Notes under the pieces: model-generated
Seen by the model: only the letters and a program-made list of their open reading frames with translations
Told to the model about the DNA's origin: nothing
Databases searched by the model: none
Shown here: piece by piece, positions 18,247 to 27,897 of the stretch
Numbering within the stretch: position 1 is the first letter of the stretch
Layout of the letters: each line of letters begins with the position of its first letter
NCBI GenBank assembly: GCA_029267175.1
Contig: JARIDJ010000064.1
Coordinates: forward strand, 1 to 41,006
Length of the DNA: 41,006 nucleotides
Source: Psychrobacter sp.
GTDB lineage: Bacteria > Pseudomonadota > Gammaproteobacteria > Pseudomonadales > Moraxellaceae
Reading direction: 5' to 3'
Program-made: the position numbers and the translations under genes

Positions 18247-19728
18247 ATGAGTTTACAAAACACAGCAGTCGCCCCAGTTGACCGCGAGTACGAGATCACT
18301 ATCGTAAGATTCTTTACGATTATGACTGTCGTTTGGGGTATTGTCGGAATGAGTCTTGGTGTGTTCTTGGCATCGCAATTGGCGTGGCCAGCACTTAACT
18401 TTGACATTCCATGGCTGACATTTAGTCGCCTAAGACCACTGCACACCAATGCGGTCATTTTTGCGTTCGGTGGCTGTGCCCTGTTCGCAACTTCCTACTA
18501 TATTGTTCAGCGTACTTGTAAGACAAGACTATTTGCACCGTACTTAGCTTGGTTTACCTTTTGGGGTTGGCAAGCGGTTATCGTAGCTGCAGTTATCACT
18601 TTGCCACTAGGTATAACGACGACTAAAGAATATGCTGAGCTTGAGTGGCCAATCGATATCTTGATTGCTTTGGTATGGGTCTCTTATGCCATTGTTTTCT
18701 TTGGTACTCTTATCAAACGTAAAACCTCGCATATTTATGTGGCTAACTGGTTCTTTGCTGCTTTTATTATTACGATTGCTTTATTGCATATCGTCAATAG
18801 TATGGCGATTCCTGTTGGTGCCTTTAAGTCATATTCGTTGTTTGGCGGTGCAACTGATGCCATGGTGCAGTGGTGGTACGGACATAACGCGGTAGGTTTC
18901 TACCTGACTGCGGCCTTCTTGGGTATGATGTACTACTTCGTTCCGGTACAGATTGGTCGTCCTATTTATTCTTATCGCCTCTCTATCGTTCACTTTTGGG
19001 CATTGATTGCTTCATATATGTGGGCAGGTGGTCACCATTTGCATTATTCAGCGCTACCAGACTGGACTCAGTCGTTAGCTATGGTGTTCTCAATCATTCT
19101 ATTCGCACCTTCTTGGGGTGGTATGATTAACGGTGTCCTAACCTTATCAGGTAGCTGGGATAAGCTGCGTACCGATCCGATCATTCGCTTTATGATTGTG
19201 GCATTGTCATTCTATGCAATGTCTACTTTTGAGGGTCCAATGATGTCTATTAAGACGGTCAATGCGCTCTCACATAATACCGACTGGACAGTAGGTCACG
19301 TACACTCAGGTGCACTTGGCTGGGTAGGTATGATTACTATTGGTTCGCTATACGTACTATTACCACGTATTTATAACAAGCCAAAAATGTACTCAATCAG
19401 CCTTATCACTACTCATTTCTGGCTTGCGACAGCAGGTACTATTTTCTATATCGTCTCGATGTGGATCTCAGGTATCGGTCAAGGCATGATGTGGCTGGCC
19501 ACTAACCCAGACGGTACTTTGGTATATAGCTTTGTAGATACGGTTGAGTTCTCTCATTTCCCCTATATTGGCCGTGCATTTGGTGGTCTGTTATACGTGT
19601 CTGGTATGTTTGTCATGGCCTATAACGTCTATCGTACTGTCAAGATGCCAGAAGGTAAGCCTGTTGATATCGCTGACCCTACGGATCATGAACCTAGTGT
19701 CGAACAAACTTCGACAGCTAAAGTATAA
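18247..19728 (+). CDS. ccoN: cbb3-type cytochrome c oxidase subunit I, CcoN
   Basis: The catalytic subunit of the high-affinity cbb3 terminal oxidase, which reduces oxygen to water at a haem b3-CuB centre and pumps protons in the inner membrane. It is 493 aa with about 12 transmembrane helices. Metal ligands can be read: H66 in [11 protein letters not shown]213 in [12 protein letters not shown]263-H264 in AGGHHLHYS, and H351/H353 in [11 protein letters not shown]. The CcoN-type tyrosine lies in the [15 protein letters not shown] helix. A good ribosome-binding site (AAAGGAAT) precedes the ATG. It is first in ccoNOQP, with only 9 bp before ccoO. Confidence 0.97.
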   Translation: MSLQNTAVAPVDREYEITIVRFFTIMTVVWGIVGMSLGVFLASQLAWPALNFDIPWLTFSRLRPLHTNAVIFAFGGCALFATSYYIVQRTCKTRLFAPYLAWFTFWGWQAVIVAAVITLPLGITTTKEYAELEWPIDILIALVWVSYAIVFFGTLIKRKTSHIYVANWFFAAFIITIALLHIVNSMAIPVGAFKSYSLFGGATDAMVQWWYGHNAVGFYLTAAFLGMMYYFVPVQIGRPIYSYRLSIVHFWALIASYMWAGGHHLHYSALPDWTQSLAMVFSIILFAPSWGGMINGVLTLSGSWDKLRTDPIIRFMIVALSFYAMSTFEGPMMSIKTVNALSHNTDWTVGHVHSGALGWVGMITIGSLYVLLPRIYNKPKMYSISLITTHFWLATAGTIFYIVSMWISGIGQGMMWLATNPDGTLVYSFVDTVEFSHFPYIGRAFGGLLYVSGMFVMAYNVYRTVKMPEGKPVDIADPTDHEPSVEQTSTAKV

Positions 19729-19737
19729 GGAGCGATC

Positions 19738-20376
19738 ATGGCTGGTACACCGCATGAAATTATTGAGAAAAATACAGGCTTGTTGGTCATCTTTATCGTT
19801 ATCGCTATTAGCTTTGCAACGCTAGTTGAAATCGTACCGCTGATTTATGATAACAAGAGCCCTGAGGATGGCGGTGTCAATACACCCCTTCCCTCTATGG
19901 AGCCTTGGACTGCCCTTGAGTTTGAAGGTCGTGATATCTATATCCGTGAAGGTTGTCACGTCTGTCATACTCAAATGGTACGTCCATTGCGCGCAGAAGT
20001 AGAGCGCTATGGCCCCTACTCTCGTGCTGCAGAGTCGACGTGGGATCACCCTTTTTTATGGGGATCAAAGCGTACTGGACCTGATTTAGCACGAGTGGGT
20101 GGTCGCTACTCAGAAGATTGGCAAAAGCAGCATCTCATTGCGCCAAGATCTTTAGTTCCTGAGTCAGTAATGCCAGGTTTCCCATGGCTTGCTACCAATG
20201 AAGTGGATGGTGTTAAGGTTCAAACTAAAATGCGTCTATTCCGTGATCGTTTTGGCGTACCTTATACTGAAGAGGATATCGAGGGCGCACCTGATGCCGT
20301 ACTTGGTGCTACCGAGCTTGATGCTCTAGTTGCTTATTTGCAGCAGTTAGGTACCGCAATGGAAGGACAGCGCTAA
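19738..20376 (+). CDS. ccoO: cbb3-type cytochrome c oxidase subunit II, CcoO
   Basis: The membrane-anchored monohaem cytochrome c subunit that feeds electrons to CcoN. It is 212 aa, with an N-terminal anchor (about 13-37) and one haem site, CHVCHTQM (C73, C76, H77). The remainder is the usual CcoO periplasmic domain ([30 protein letters not shown] region). AAGGAG precedes the start. Its TAA overlaps the ccoQ start as TAATG, implying translational coupling. Confidence 0.96.
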   Translation: MAGTPHEIIEKNTGLLVIFIVIAISFATLVEIVPLIYDNKSPEDGGVNTPLPSMEPWTALEFEGRDIYIREGCHVCHTQMVRPLRAEVERYGPYSRAAESTWDHPFLWGSKRTGPDLARVGGRYSEDWQKQHLIAPRSLVPESVMPGFPWLATNEVDGVKVQTKMRLFRDRFGVPYTEEDIEGAPDAVLGATELDALVAYLQQLGTAMEGQR

Positions 20377-20555
20377 TGGGTATTGGTGAATTACAAACAA
20401 TTGCAACTGTTTCCGCCTTCATCGCCTTTATAGGCGTTGCTTGGTGGGCTTATTCGCCAAAAAACAAAAAACGCTTCGAAGAAGATGCACAACTTGCGCT
20501 TGATGATGAGATGAAAGATCGCTCATCGGATGAGCAGCGCGATAAGGATAAATGA
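20376..20555 (+). CDS. ccoQ: cbb3-type oxidase small subunit, CcoQ
   Basis: A 59-aa membrane protein between ccoO and ccoP that stabilises the assembled oxidase. It begins [18 protein letters not shown], has one transmembrane helix (about 8-26) and then a highly charged cytoplasmic tail containing FEEDAQLALDDEM. The WWAYSPKNKKRFEEDA pattern after the helix is typical of CcoQ/FixQ. The start overlaps the ccoO stop by one base, and its TGA (20553-20555) lies inside the ATG-ATG that opens ccoP, so all three are probably coupled in translation. Confidence 0.93.
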   Translation: MGIGELQTIATVSAFIAFIGVAWWAYSPKNKKRFEEDAQLALDDEMKDRSSDEQRDKDK

Positions 20556-21703
20556 TGACATTCTTTTGGAGTTCCTGGATCACCATATTAAGTGTTGCCT
20601 GTTGGGTCGGTATTCTTGCCCTCTTATTATTTGTACTCAAATATAAGCCAGAGGTCGAAGAAGACGGTACTACTGGACATAGCTATGACGGCATTCAGGA
20701 ATACGATAAACCGCTACCAAAATGGTGGCTAGTGATTTTCTTTGGTACTATTGTTTGGGGTGCTGCTTACTGGATCTTTTTTCCAGCTGTTCAACCTGGC
20801 AGCTGGAACGGCGTTGCCACTGTAGAAGTTGACGGCGAGACAGTGCCATGGTCGTCAGCAAACGAATTAGCTAGCGAACTTGAAGCCAACGACAAAGTTT
20901 TCACTGATAACTTTGAACAAAGCATTCTTGCTAGAGCTGATGCAGCTGATGCTACAGCAATCTTAAATGAGCTAAACGAGCTACAAACAACGTTACGCCG
21001 TAGTGAAGAGCCGCCAGCAGATCTACAAACCCAGATAGACGAAAAAGTTGCGGCTCTGTCTCCTGCGGTCGAAAAATTGGCTCAAGATCCAAATGCCTTG
21101 AAAGTAGGTAGCCGTCTGTTCTTACAGAACTGTTCAGTCTGTCATGGTTCTAACGCTAAAGGCGCTGTAGGCTATCCAAACTTGACTGATAATGAGTGGT
21201 TATATGGTGGCGGTGCTGATCATATTTTAACGACTTTGCACAAAGGCCGCGTTGGCGGTATGCCAGCATGGCGTGATCAGATCGGTGAGGATGGAGTTCG
21301 CGCCGCATCAGAGTACGTTTTATCATTATCACCAAAAAATGGTAGTGAAAGTAACGGTCCTCTAGATCAAACCTTGGTCAAACAAGGGGAAGCTATTTTC
21401 TCGCAGAACTGTGCTTTATGTCATGGTCCAGATGGTAAAGGTATGATCTCAGCAGGCGCGCCAAACTTAACTGATGATATTTGGTTATATGGTGGTGATC
21501 GTGAGACGGTACGTGACACTCTACGTTATGGCCGTGCAGGTGTCATGCCTGAGTGGGAAACTAAACTAGGTAACGAGCGTATCATGTTGCTTGCCGCTTA
21601 CGTTTATTCCTTATCAGACAGATCTGCAGCTACAAGCGCTAATATGACTGCTAACAATACAGCAACCCCTGCTCCTGCTAAGCAAGAAGCTAGCGCTAAT
21701 TAA
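20552..21703 (+). CDS. ccoP: cbb3-type cytochrome c oxidase subunit III, CcoP (dihaem)
   Basis: The dihaem cytochrome c subunit that is the entry point for electrons from soluble cytochromes. It is 383 aa, with two N-terminal hydrophobic segments (about 4-30 and 60-80) and two haem c sites, CSVCHG (C194/C197/H198) and CALCHG (C287/C290/H291). Residues 105-185 between anchor and first haem contain a helical, charged insert (ILNELNELQTTLRRSEEP), longer than in many CcoP proteins. The C-terminal 25 residues are Ala/Thr/Pro-rich. A second ATG at 20555 is equally possible. A strong terminator 45 bp downstream ends the ccoNOQP transcript. Confidence 0.95.
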   Translation: MMTFFWSSWITILSVACWVGILALLLFVLKYKPEVEEDGTTGHSYDGIQEYDKPLPKWWLVIFFGTIVWGAAYWIFFPAVQPGSWNGVATVEVDGETVPWSSANELASELEANDKVFTDNFEQSILARADAADATAILNELNELQTTLRRSEEPPADLQTQIDEKVAALSPAVEKLAQDPNALKVGSRLFLQNCSVCHGSNAKGAVGYPNLTDNEWLYGGGADHILTTLHKGRVGGMPAWRDQIGEDGVRAASEYVLSLSPKNGSESNGPLDQTLVKQGEAIFSQNCALCHGPDGKGMISAGAPNLTDDIWLYGGDRETVRDTLRYGRAGVMPEWETKLGNERIMLLAAYVYSLSDRSAATSANMTANNTATPAPAKQEASAN

Positions 21704-21747
21704 GATAGTGAGTAGTTGATTAGGTATTATAGAGATGGATTTTAATT

Positions 21748-21780
21748 AAGGGAGAACTGTTAATGCAGTTCTCCCTTTTT
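21748..21780 (+). terminator. Terminator of ccoNOQP
   Basis: AAGGGAGAACTG pairs perfectly with CAGTTCTCCCTT around a 6-nt loop and runs into TTT. It separates ccoNOQP from ccoG, so ccoG needs its own promoter in 21781-21987. Confidence 0.9.
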
Positions 21781-21987
21781 GCTTATAAAGCTAGCTTTAT
21801 ACTCCGTCAAAAAACGATATCAATAGCTTTAGAGATATTGTTTTTAAAGATTAAAACCCCATTTATGTTAAGGGTAATGTTAAAATACTAATTAACATAT
21901 TATAGTTATCAATGATGAATTATAGCAATATATTCATTTTGTTTAGTCAGCCAGCAGACTGATTCTTTTTCTAAAAGAGGCAAGTTT

Positions 21988-23397
21988 ATGTCAGCTCCAC
22001 AACCCAATAAAATCCCCGTACAACAAGTAGATATGGATGCTACTAAGCATCGTGTGCATCCACGTTTTGTAAAGGGTTTTTATCAAAATATCCGTGTCGT
22101 TAGTATGTACTTTTTTTTGGCGATGTTTTTGCTTTTGCCATGGCTGCGTTATGACGGTAGGCAAGCTATTTGGTTAGATGTACCCTCGCAGCATTACTAC
22201 ATCTTTGGCATGACATTTTTGACTCAAGATTTTTATTTTGTTGCTATATTTGCCATTATTGCTGCCTTTACACTGTTTATGGTGACCGTCTATGCTGGTC
22301 GGGTGTGGTGTGGGTACGCTTGTCCCCAAACTATCTGGACCCATCTTTATCAGCATGTCGAAAAATGGGTGATTGGCGATCGTAATAAGCGTCTCAAGTT
22401 CGATAAAGAACCTTTAGGTCCAAAAAAGGTACTTAAGCGCTCTCTGATATACCTTATTTGGTTTATATTTTCGGTGATTACAGCAACTACCTTTGTTAGC
22501 TATGTGGCTGGTACTGATTATATTTATCAAAGCTGGCAGATGATAGGCTTTATTCCTTTTCCTGATTGGCCGACCTGGATATGGGTAGCTGTATTTATTT
22601 TTACTTTTGCTACTTATGCTAACGCCGGCTACATGCGTGAGCAGATGTGTATTCAGATTTGTCCGTATGGCCGTTTTCAAAGTGTTATGTTTGATAAAGA
22701 TACGCTGGTTGTTTCTTATGATTACGACCGTGGTGAGCCGCGTGGTCCCCGTAAAAAAGGAACTAATCCTGATGATTTAGGCGACTGTATTGAATGCCAA
22801 ATGTGTGTGCAGGTCTGCCCTACCGGTATCGATATTCGTGATGGGCTACAAGTCGCTTGTATTCAGTGCGCTGCTTGTGTCGATGCTTGTAATGAGATCA
22901 TGGATAAGGTGGGTTATCCGCGTGGTTTGATTCGTTATACTACTGAGCGTCAATTGGTAGAAAAAGAAGATACTAAAGTCATTAGTAAGCGCTTATTTGC
23001 CTATATGGCTCTACTTATCGTGCTCTGTGGTGGCTTGGTTTATGCATTGACTGATCGCGTACCGTTAGAGATTGATATACGTCGTGACCGTAATCAATTG
23101 TCTTCATTGAACCAGCAAGGTATGATTGAGAATAGCTACGTGGTGAAGCTTACTAACAAGACTCAAGATGAGCACACCTATAAGATTACTTTAGCGCCAG
23201 AAGAGGGTTTAAGCTTGCAATTACGCTTCAATGATGTCCCTTTAGCGCCAGGTGAAAGCTTTGATATGTCGGTCAGTGTCTATGGTGATCCGGCGATTGT
23301 TGAACCGGGTCAGACTCCCATTACGCTCAACGTTGAGAGTGAAGATGGTAAATATAAGGTTAGTAAAGATAACGTCTTTACCACTCAAGGTCAGTAG
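21988..23397 (+). CDS. ccoG: Cytochrome c oxidase accessory protein CcoG (RdxA/FixG)
   Basis: A membrane-bound iron-sulfur protein needed for copper handling during cbb3 oxidase assembly (known of CcoG). It is 469 aa. Membrane segments lie at about 33-52, 81-104, 150-175 and 190-212, and one at about 335-355. Cys motifs are CGYACPQTIW (about 110), QMCIQICPYGRFQ (about 220) and the ferredoxin-like pair CIECQMCVQVCP and CIQCAACVDACN (about 266-306). The C-terminal domain (355-469) is Ig-like and periplasmic. It is cut off from ccoNOQP by a terminator and followed by ccoH after 169 bp. AAAAGAGGCAAG precedes the start. Confidence 0.95.
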   Translation: MSAPQPNKIPVQQVDMDATKHRVHPRFVKGFYQNIRVVSMYFFLAMFLLLPWLRYDGRQAIWLDVPSQHYYIFGMTFLTQDFYFVAIFAIIAAFTLFMVTVYAGRVWCGYACPQTIWTHLYQHVEKWVIGDRNKRLKFDKEPLGPKKVLKRSLIYLIWFIFSVITATTFVSYVAGTDYIYQSWQMIGFIPFPDWPTWIWVAVFIFTFATYANAGYMREQMCIQICPYGRFQSVMFDKDTLVVSYDYDRGEPRGPRKKGTNPDDLGDCIECQMCVQVCPTGIDIRDGLQVACIQCAACVDACNEIMDKVGYPRGLIRYTTERQLVEKEDTKVISKRLFAYMALLIVLCGGLVYALTDRVPLEIDIRRDRNQLSSLNQQGMIENSYVVKLTNKTQDEHTYKITLAPEEGLSLQLRFNDVPLAPGESFDMSVSVYGDPAIVEPGQTPITLNVESEDGKYKVSKDNVFTTQGQ

Positions 23398-23566
23398 TGT
23401 GAGCCCGTAACGTGAGCTAATAGTATAAGATAGTGCTCATAGTTAATTATAGCCAATGTCCTTATTAGATTGTTTCACACTTTTTAATATGGGCAGGGGC
23501 TAATGCAGTAAACGCTGATACACCAAACGCTAATGTTTTAAACGCTATTATATTCATAGGTATTTT

Positions 23567-24151
23567 ATGTCTACTTCTTCATCAGACTTTAAGCATCAAG
23601 ACAGTCAGCCGTGGTATAAAAACTACATGGTGATTATCTTCGTTATTGGACTACCGGCCTTTGTGGTAGTGGCTTGTATTTTTTTCGTTTATTACTCTTA
23701 TCAGATTCGTGATAGCGTGGTTCGTGATGATTGGTACATGGATGGCAAAACGCTATATCATGATGTCTCGCGTGACAAGCTCACTTATGATCTTGATTTA
23801 CATGGTCAAATGCAGTTCTCTGAGACTGGCGATATTACCTTTTATCTTAATTATCCTGAACAAAGCTTACAATCGGGCAAACTACTAAATGGTGAGCCGG
23901 TTAGCTATCCTGAAAAACTAGAGTTATCCATCTCTCATGCGACTGATGTCAAAAAAGATCGTGATGTCATATTGAAGTATCAGGGTGCTAATAAGTATAC
24001 GGCTCAAGCGGATATTGATCCCTTAAAGGCCAAGTACTATCTACAAGTTAGTAATGATGGGGAAGATGATTGGCGTATGCAAGATGTGGCTAAACTGCCA
24101 CGCGCTGAGGTCAGCTTTGATCCGCTACCAGTCTTTGAGAAAAACTCCTAA
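23567..24151 (+). CDS. ccoH: FixH family protein CcoH
   Basis: A small membrane protein needed for cbb3 oxidase assembly. It is 194 aa, with one transmembrane helix at about 20-45 and a periplasmic domain. DDWYMDGKTLYHDVSRD (about 57-73) is the FixH-type membrane-proximal motif, in which the YY/DWY-x-G pattern is conserved. The remainder is beta-rich. Usual partners ccoI (copper P-type ATPase) and ccoS do not follow; ttcA lies downstream on the other strand behind a two-way terminator. The assignment rests on the motif and its position beside ccoG. Confidence 0.85.
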   Translation: MSTSSSDFKHQDSQPWYKNYMVIIFVIGLPAFVVVACIFFVYYSYQIRDSVVRDDWYMDGKTLYHDVSRDKLTYDLDLHGQMQFSETGDITFYLNYPEQSLQSGKLLNGEPVSYPEKLELSISHATDVKKDRDVILKYQGANKYTAQADIDPLKAKYYLQVSNDGEDDWRMQDVAKLPRAEVSFDPLPVFEKNS

Positions 24152-24175
24152 TAAAGCTATCAAAGTGTTTAAGAC

Positions 24176-24210
24176 AAAAACCAGTGAACATCAAAAGTTC
24201 GCTGGTTTTT
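24176..24210. terminator. Bidirectional terminator between ccoH and ttcA
   Basis: AAAAACCAGTGAAC pairs with GTTCGCTGGTTTTT (one G-U) around a 7-nt loop. A and T runs on both sides allow termination for ccoH (plus) and ttcA (minus). Confidence 0.88.
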
Positions 24211-24241
24211 TTAATTGGCTTAAACTAAGAAACCGCTTTAT

Positions 24242-25297
24242 TTATAGTACGGGATTAATAGTTGGAATTTTATGCGGCTGCGCGCTGTTGTGGTCAGTCT
24301 TTGGCGCAAACGTTTGCGTTTTAGGCTGTATAGGTAGACCCATATCATCAAGACTGTGCTGCTGACCTACCTGAATATTCTCCCCCTCAAATGAGCGTTC
24401 ACTCTCATCGCGCTGCAAACTTAGCGTCTCAAAATCAAATAGCTCTCGATCTGCTAGCTGCGATGGCGCTACATTTTGCATAGCTTTAAAGATAGAAGCT
24501 AAACGCTGCGGATGGGCATCATCCCAGTCGCGCAGCATGTCATTGATGATAGCTCGTTGTAGATTGGTTTGGCTGCCGCAAAGATTACAAGGAATAATCG
24601 GAAACTGCTTTAAGTGGGCGTACTCTATAATGTCTTTTTCTTCAACATAAGCTAGCGGGCGAATGAGGATGTTTTGTTTATCATCGCTAAGTAGTTTTGG
24701 TGGCATAGATTTGAGCGCGCCGCCATGAAATAGGTTTAAGAAAAAAGTGGCGAGCATATCATCGCGGTGATGGCCCAAAGCGATTTTGGTCGCGCCAATT
24801 TGTTTGGCAAAACCATAAAGTGAGCCACGACGTAGCCGCGAGCAAGCTGAGCAGTAAGTTTTACCTTCAGGAACCACGCTTTTGACAATACTATAAGTAT
24901 CTTTTTCTAAAATATAATGGGCTATGCCTTGCTCGTTTAGATAGTTGGGTAGTATCTCTTCTGGATAGCCCGGCTGTTTTTGATCAAGATTGACCGCGAC
25001 GACATCAAAATGAATAGGCGCTGCGCGTTGTAACTTTAGCAGCATATCAAGCAAAGTATAGCTGTCTTTACCGCCTGAGACGCAGACCATTATCACATCG
25101 CCCTCTTCTATCATATTAAAATCATGAATGGCTTGAGAGACTTGGCGACGTAGTTTTTTCTGTAATTTTTTAAATTCAGCTGATTGTAGAGCGTCTGCTT
25201 CTTTATCAAGGATAGAATGATCAAGGGCAGACATTTCTACTTGCAAGTCGCTATTAGGAGTAAATAAAGTAGCTGTATTTGAGGAAGCGGTGTTCAT
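24242..25297 (-). CDS. ttcA: tRNA 2-thiocytidine(32) synthetase TtcA
   Basis: An iron-sulfur enzyme that thiolates C32 of certain tRNAs using ATP. It is 351 aa. The PP-loop is SGGKDS (74-79) in [17 protein letters not shown]. The first cysteine pair is C149/C152 in [11 protein letters not shown] and the second C237/C240 in PCNLCGSQ, the TtcA cluster and catalytic arrangement. LGHHRDD and [16 protein letters not shown] are further family blocks. The extra 40 residues at the N-terminus and about 30 at the C-terminus are low-complexity. It is divergent from queC across 189 bp. Confidence 0.95.
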   Translation of the reverse strand: MNTASSNTATLFTPNSDLQVEMSALDHSILDKEADALQSAEFKKLQKKLRRQVSQAIHDFNMIEEGDVIMVCVSGGKDSYTLLDMLLKLQRAAPIHFDVVAVNLDQKQPGYPEEILPNYLNEQGIAHYILEKDTYSIVKSVVPEGKTYCSACSRLRRGSLYGFAKQIGATKIALGHHRDDMLATFFLNLFHGGALKSMPPKLLSDDKQNILIRPLAYVEEKDIIEYAHLKQFPIIPCNLCGSQTNLQRAIINDMLRDWDDAHPQRLASIFKAMQNVAPSQLADRELFDFETLSLQRDESERSFEGENIQVGQQHSLDDMGLPIQPKTQTFAPKTDHNSAQPHKIPTINPVL

Positions 25298-25486
25298 AAA
25301 TGACTCAATATCTATATATTAGGGCTTGTTAAAACGTATTAAAAACAAGATAGATTATAACAAATATTCCAAGCAGACTGAAAAGCGATGCTTGGCTATA
25401 ATAAAACACTTGTAGTTAGCGCTAGCTGTCGTTATCAGTCTAAATTTGTTAAAATAGCCGCTTTTATTCCACTGATAGATCTTATT

Positions 25487-26266
25487 ATGACCCATGCTAC
25501 TTTGCCCTCTAACTCTGAGACGCCAAACGACAATCAAGCTATTAAAAGCAGTGAAAACGCGGTCGTTCTACTATCCGGTGGCCTTGATTCAGTGACTTGC
25601 CTTTATTGGGCAAAAGCTCGCTACGCTTCAGTGACAGCAGTGAGTTTCAACTATGGTCAGCGTCATAATAGTGAGTTAGTAGCCGCCAAAAATATAGCGG
25701 CGACGGCAGCGATTGCTCATCGTATTATCGATATTGATATTGCTCAGCTTGGTGGTTCTTCATTGACCGATCACAGTATGACAGTGCCAGATGGTGATAC
25801 AGATAAATTCTCTAATAAAGAGCATGAGCAGCTCGATAATGAAGCGATTCCGAATACTTATGTTCCGGCTCGCAATACCATTTTTTTATCTTATGCTTTA
25901 GCAGTGGCTGAGGTGAGTAATGCCAATCACATCGTTATCGGAGTGAGCTCTATCGATTATTCCGGCTATCCAGACTGCCGCCCTGAGTATATCGAGGCAT
26001 TCGAAAAAATGGCCAATCTAGCAACCAAAGCTGGGGTTACTGGTCATCACTTACATATTCAAACGCCATTACAGCAGCTATCAAAGGCGCAAACTATCCA
26101 GCTTGGCTTGGCGCTTGGCGTAGATTATGGACAAACTATCTCCTGTTATCAGGCCGATGACGATGGGCGAGCATGCGCAGTATGTGATAGCTGTACGCTA
26201 CGCCGCGAAGGCTTTATGCAAGCCGGAGTTGCTGACCCGACCCGCTATAAAGCCTACGTTCAGTGA
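25487..26266 (+). CDS. queC: 7-cyano-7-deazaguanine synthase QueC
   Basis: The enzyme that converts 7-carboxy-7-deazaguanine to preQ0 with ammonia and ATP, in queuosine synthesis. From the ATG at 25487 it is 259 aa. The PP-loop is SGGLDS (30-35), and the zinc cysteines are C220, C230, C233 and C236 ([15 protein letters not shown]). [18 protein letters not shown] and [19 protein letters not shown] are typical QueC blocks. I rejected the longer frame from 25388 because its first 33 residues are not QueC-like and cover a promoter-like TTGTTAAAAT. The first 20 residues after the chosen start are also non-conserved. There is no riboswitch in its leader that I can see. Confidence 0.95.
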   Translation: MTHATLPSNSETPNDNQAIKSSENAVVLLSGGLDSVTCLYWAKARYASVTAVSFNYGQRHNSELVAAKNIAATAAIAHRIIDIDIAQLGGSSLTDHSMTVPDGDTDKFSNKEHEQLDNEAIPNTYVPARNTIFLSYALAVAEVSNANHIVIGVSSIDYSGYPDCRPEYIEAFEKMANLATKAGVTGHHLHIQTPLQQLSKAQTIQLGLALGVDYGQTISCYQADDDGRACAVCDSCTLRREGFMQAGVADPTRYKAYVQ

Positions 26267-26452
26267 TCAGCCAAAAAATAGGATCGTTTAGATGATAATC
26301 TAAAATAAAAGCGTAACATTTGCTTGCATGATTACAGCATCTCTGCGGTGTTATTCATTAACCATAGTTGATATGGTAGGGCTCAAAATTATGATTATCA
26401 TCTAGCGACTTGCTGATTTATTATTTAATGACTTACCTGTAAGAGGATTTTT

Positions 26453-26782
26453 ATGAAGCTGTTACCTATCCTGCCTTTGGCGCTATTTAGTTTTTTTGCT
26501 ATGTCGCAAGCGAACGCTGTCGATATTAAACAAAATAATATCAATCAATGCGTCAATGGCGCGATAAAGTACAAAGTAGCGGATAAAAATACGGCTACTA
26601 AACTTTGTAGTTGTACTATTAACGTGCGTAGTAAAATGACTATCGGTCAGATGTGGGAGATTGAGAGTTACGCGCAAGATAATAAAGACCCCTCAAGCTT
26701 GCCTTATGTAAAAACTATGCAAAGAGATTTGCAGCAATGCACTGAAGGCTTAGATCTAAAGCCGCCACAAAAACCTTCTTAA
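26453..26782 (+). CDS. Small secreted four-cysteine protein, unknown
   Basis: A 109-aa protein with a clear Sec signal peptide (about 1-22, MSQANA-VD cleavage) and a mature part of about 87 residues. The four cysteines, C33 in NQCVNGA, C52 and C54 in KLCSCT, and C96 in QQCTEG, could form two disulfides in the periplasm. The N-terminal C-x18-CxC pattern recurs in small uncharacterised secreted proteins. The Shine-Dalgarno sequence AAGAGGA is strong. No function can be given. It stands alone between queC and the bcp gene. Confidence 0.75.
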   Translation: MKLLPILPLALFSFFAMSQANAVDIKQNNINQCVNGAIKYKVADKNTATKLCSCTINVRSKMTIGQMWEIESYAQDNKDPSSLPYVKTMQRDLQQCTEGLDLKPPQKPS

Positions 26783-27172
26783 GCTCCATTAAATGATAGA
26801 GTCAGCTGAAAATAAAACAGTTATAGATTTAAGCGCGCTACTAGTATAAATTTGGTTGGCTTGCTGCTTACACAGATGCTGCACAAAATTCATTGTAGCA
26901 GCGCTATGTCATTTTTAAAGTATATTGACTATAGTATAAATATAAGTTTAAACACAATTGTAGATACCATAGCTTTTTTATGACTTGAGTGTTTTTGATT
27001 GCTGTATTTATCTTTTATTAGGGTATCTCTATTAGGATATATCCCAAAAGGGCTGGCTATTGTCAGTCTTTTTTTATGCTTACTAGTTGCCAATATACGC
27101 TCAAAGTGTAAAACTGAAGCTTGATGATGATTCACTCATATTATGACTAAAAAATAATTAAAAAAGGAGATT
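26783..27172. other. Non-coding region before bcp, with terminator-like hairpin
   Basis: This 390-bp stretch has no coding frame I accept. It contains an AT-rich promoter-like segment around 26912-26946 (TTGACT, TATAAA) and the hairpin below, which could bound a short transcript. Confidence 0.5.
27046..27075 (+). terminator. Terminator-like hairpin upstream of bcp
   Basis: In RNA, GGCUGGC (27051-27057) pairs fully with GUCAGUC (27062-27068), with two G-U pairs and a 4-nt loop. It is preceded by AAAAG and followed by seven T. It could end the transcript of the gene at 26453, end a small RNA, or attenuate bcp. Confidence 0.6.
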
Positions 27173-27676
27173 ATGATGGCAAATCCAACTACTGAAGTCA
27201 TTGCTTTACCTGATTTTCCAGTCACTTTAACTCGTAAGTTAGACGGACAGTTTATTGATGATGCTATTAGCTTATCTGCGCTGATGAAAGATAGACAAAA
27301 AGGCTTGATACTTTATTTTTATCCTAAAGATAATACCCCAGGTTGTACTACGCAAGCTATCGACTTCACTAAGCATTTACATGACTTTGACAAGCTTGGC
27401 TACGATATTATCGGCGTTTCGCATGATAGTATTGAATCTCACAAAAACTTCATAGAAAAACATGAGTTACAAATCCCGCTTATCAGCGATAGCGATGAGA
27501 AGCTCTGTCAGTATTTTGAGGTGATCAAAGAAAAAAATATGTACGGCAAAAAGACGCTTGGTTTAGTGCGCTCAGCTTTTGTATTTGATAAACAAGGCAC
27601 TTTGACTCACGCGCAGCGCAATCTACGTGCTAAGGACTACGCAGAACGTCTATTGACGGTACTATCGGCCGAATAG
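27173..27676 (+). CDS. bcp: Thiol peroxidase, Bcp/PrxQ-type peroxiredoxin
   Basis: A peroxiredoxin that reduces hydrogen peroxide and organic peroxides using thioredoxin. It is 167 aa. The peroxidatic cysteine is C58 in PKDNTPGCTTQAIDF. The resolving cysteine often found five residues later is absent (it is Ile), leaving one other cysteine in EKLCQYF. It is therefore a one-Cys form or resolves through that later residue. The C-terminal RSAFVFDKQGTL is a family strand. AAGGAG sits 3 nt before the ATG at 27173 and 6 nt before the one at 27176, so the second start is better placed. Confidence 0.92.
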   Translation: MMANPTTEVIALPDFPVTLTRKLDGQFIDDAISLSALMKDRQKGLILYFYPKDNTPGCTTQAIDFTKHLHDFDKLGYDIIGVSHDSIESHKNFIEKHELQIPLISDSDEKLCQYFEVIKEKNMYGKKTLGLVRSAFVFDKQGTLTHAQRNLRAKDYAERLLTVLSAE

Positions 27677-27897
27677 TTCCTAATAAACATCAGTAAACTA
27701 TAAGCTATAGCAAAGCTCATTAAACATTTTTGCAACAACCTGCTACGCTTATCTTGCTGAGTCGTTATCAGCTTTGGCTTAACATAATGAGTGTTTATTA
27801 AATGTCAGCTACACAGCTGATAGTAATAAATTTGTTATAGGATAAGTTCGTTATAAAACGCGATAACTAAAATCCCCCTTTTTAATTTGAGAGTATT

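Noticed and set aside
25388-25486. Longer QueC N-terminus starting at 25388
   Set aside because: The extra residues are not QueC-like and cover the promoter-like region. The ATG at 25487 gives the expected length.
26929-27135. 68-codon minus-strand frame upstream of bcp
   Set aside because: Low-complexity Lys/Ser/His composition, no ribosome-binding site, and it overlaps the terminator-like hairpin.
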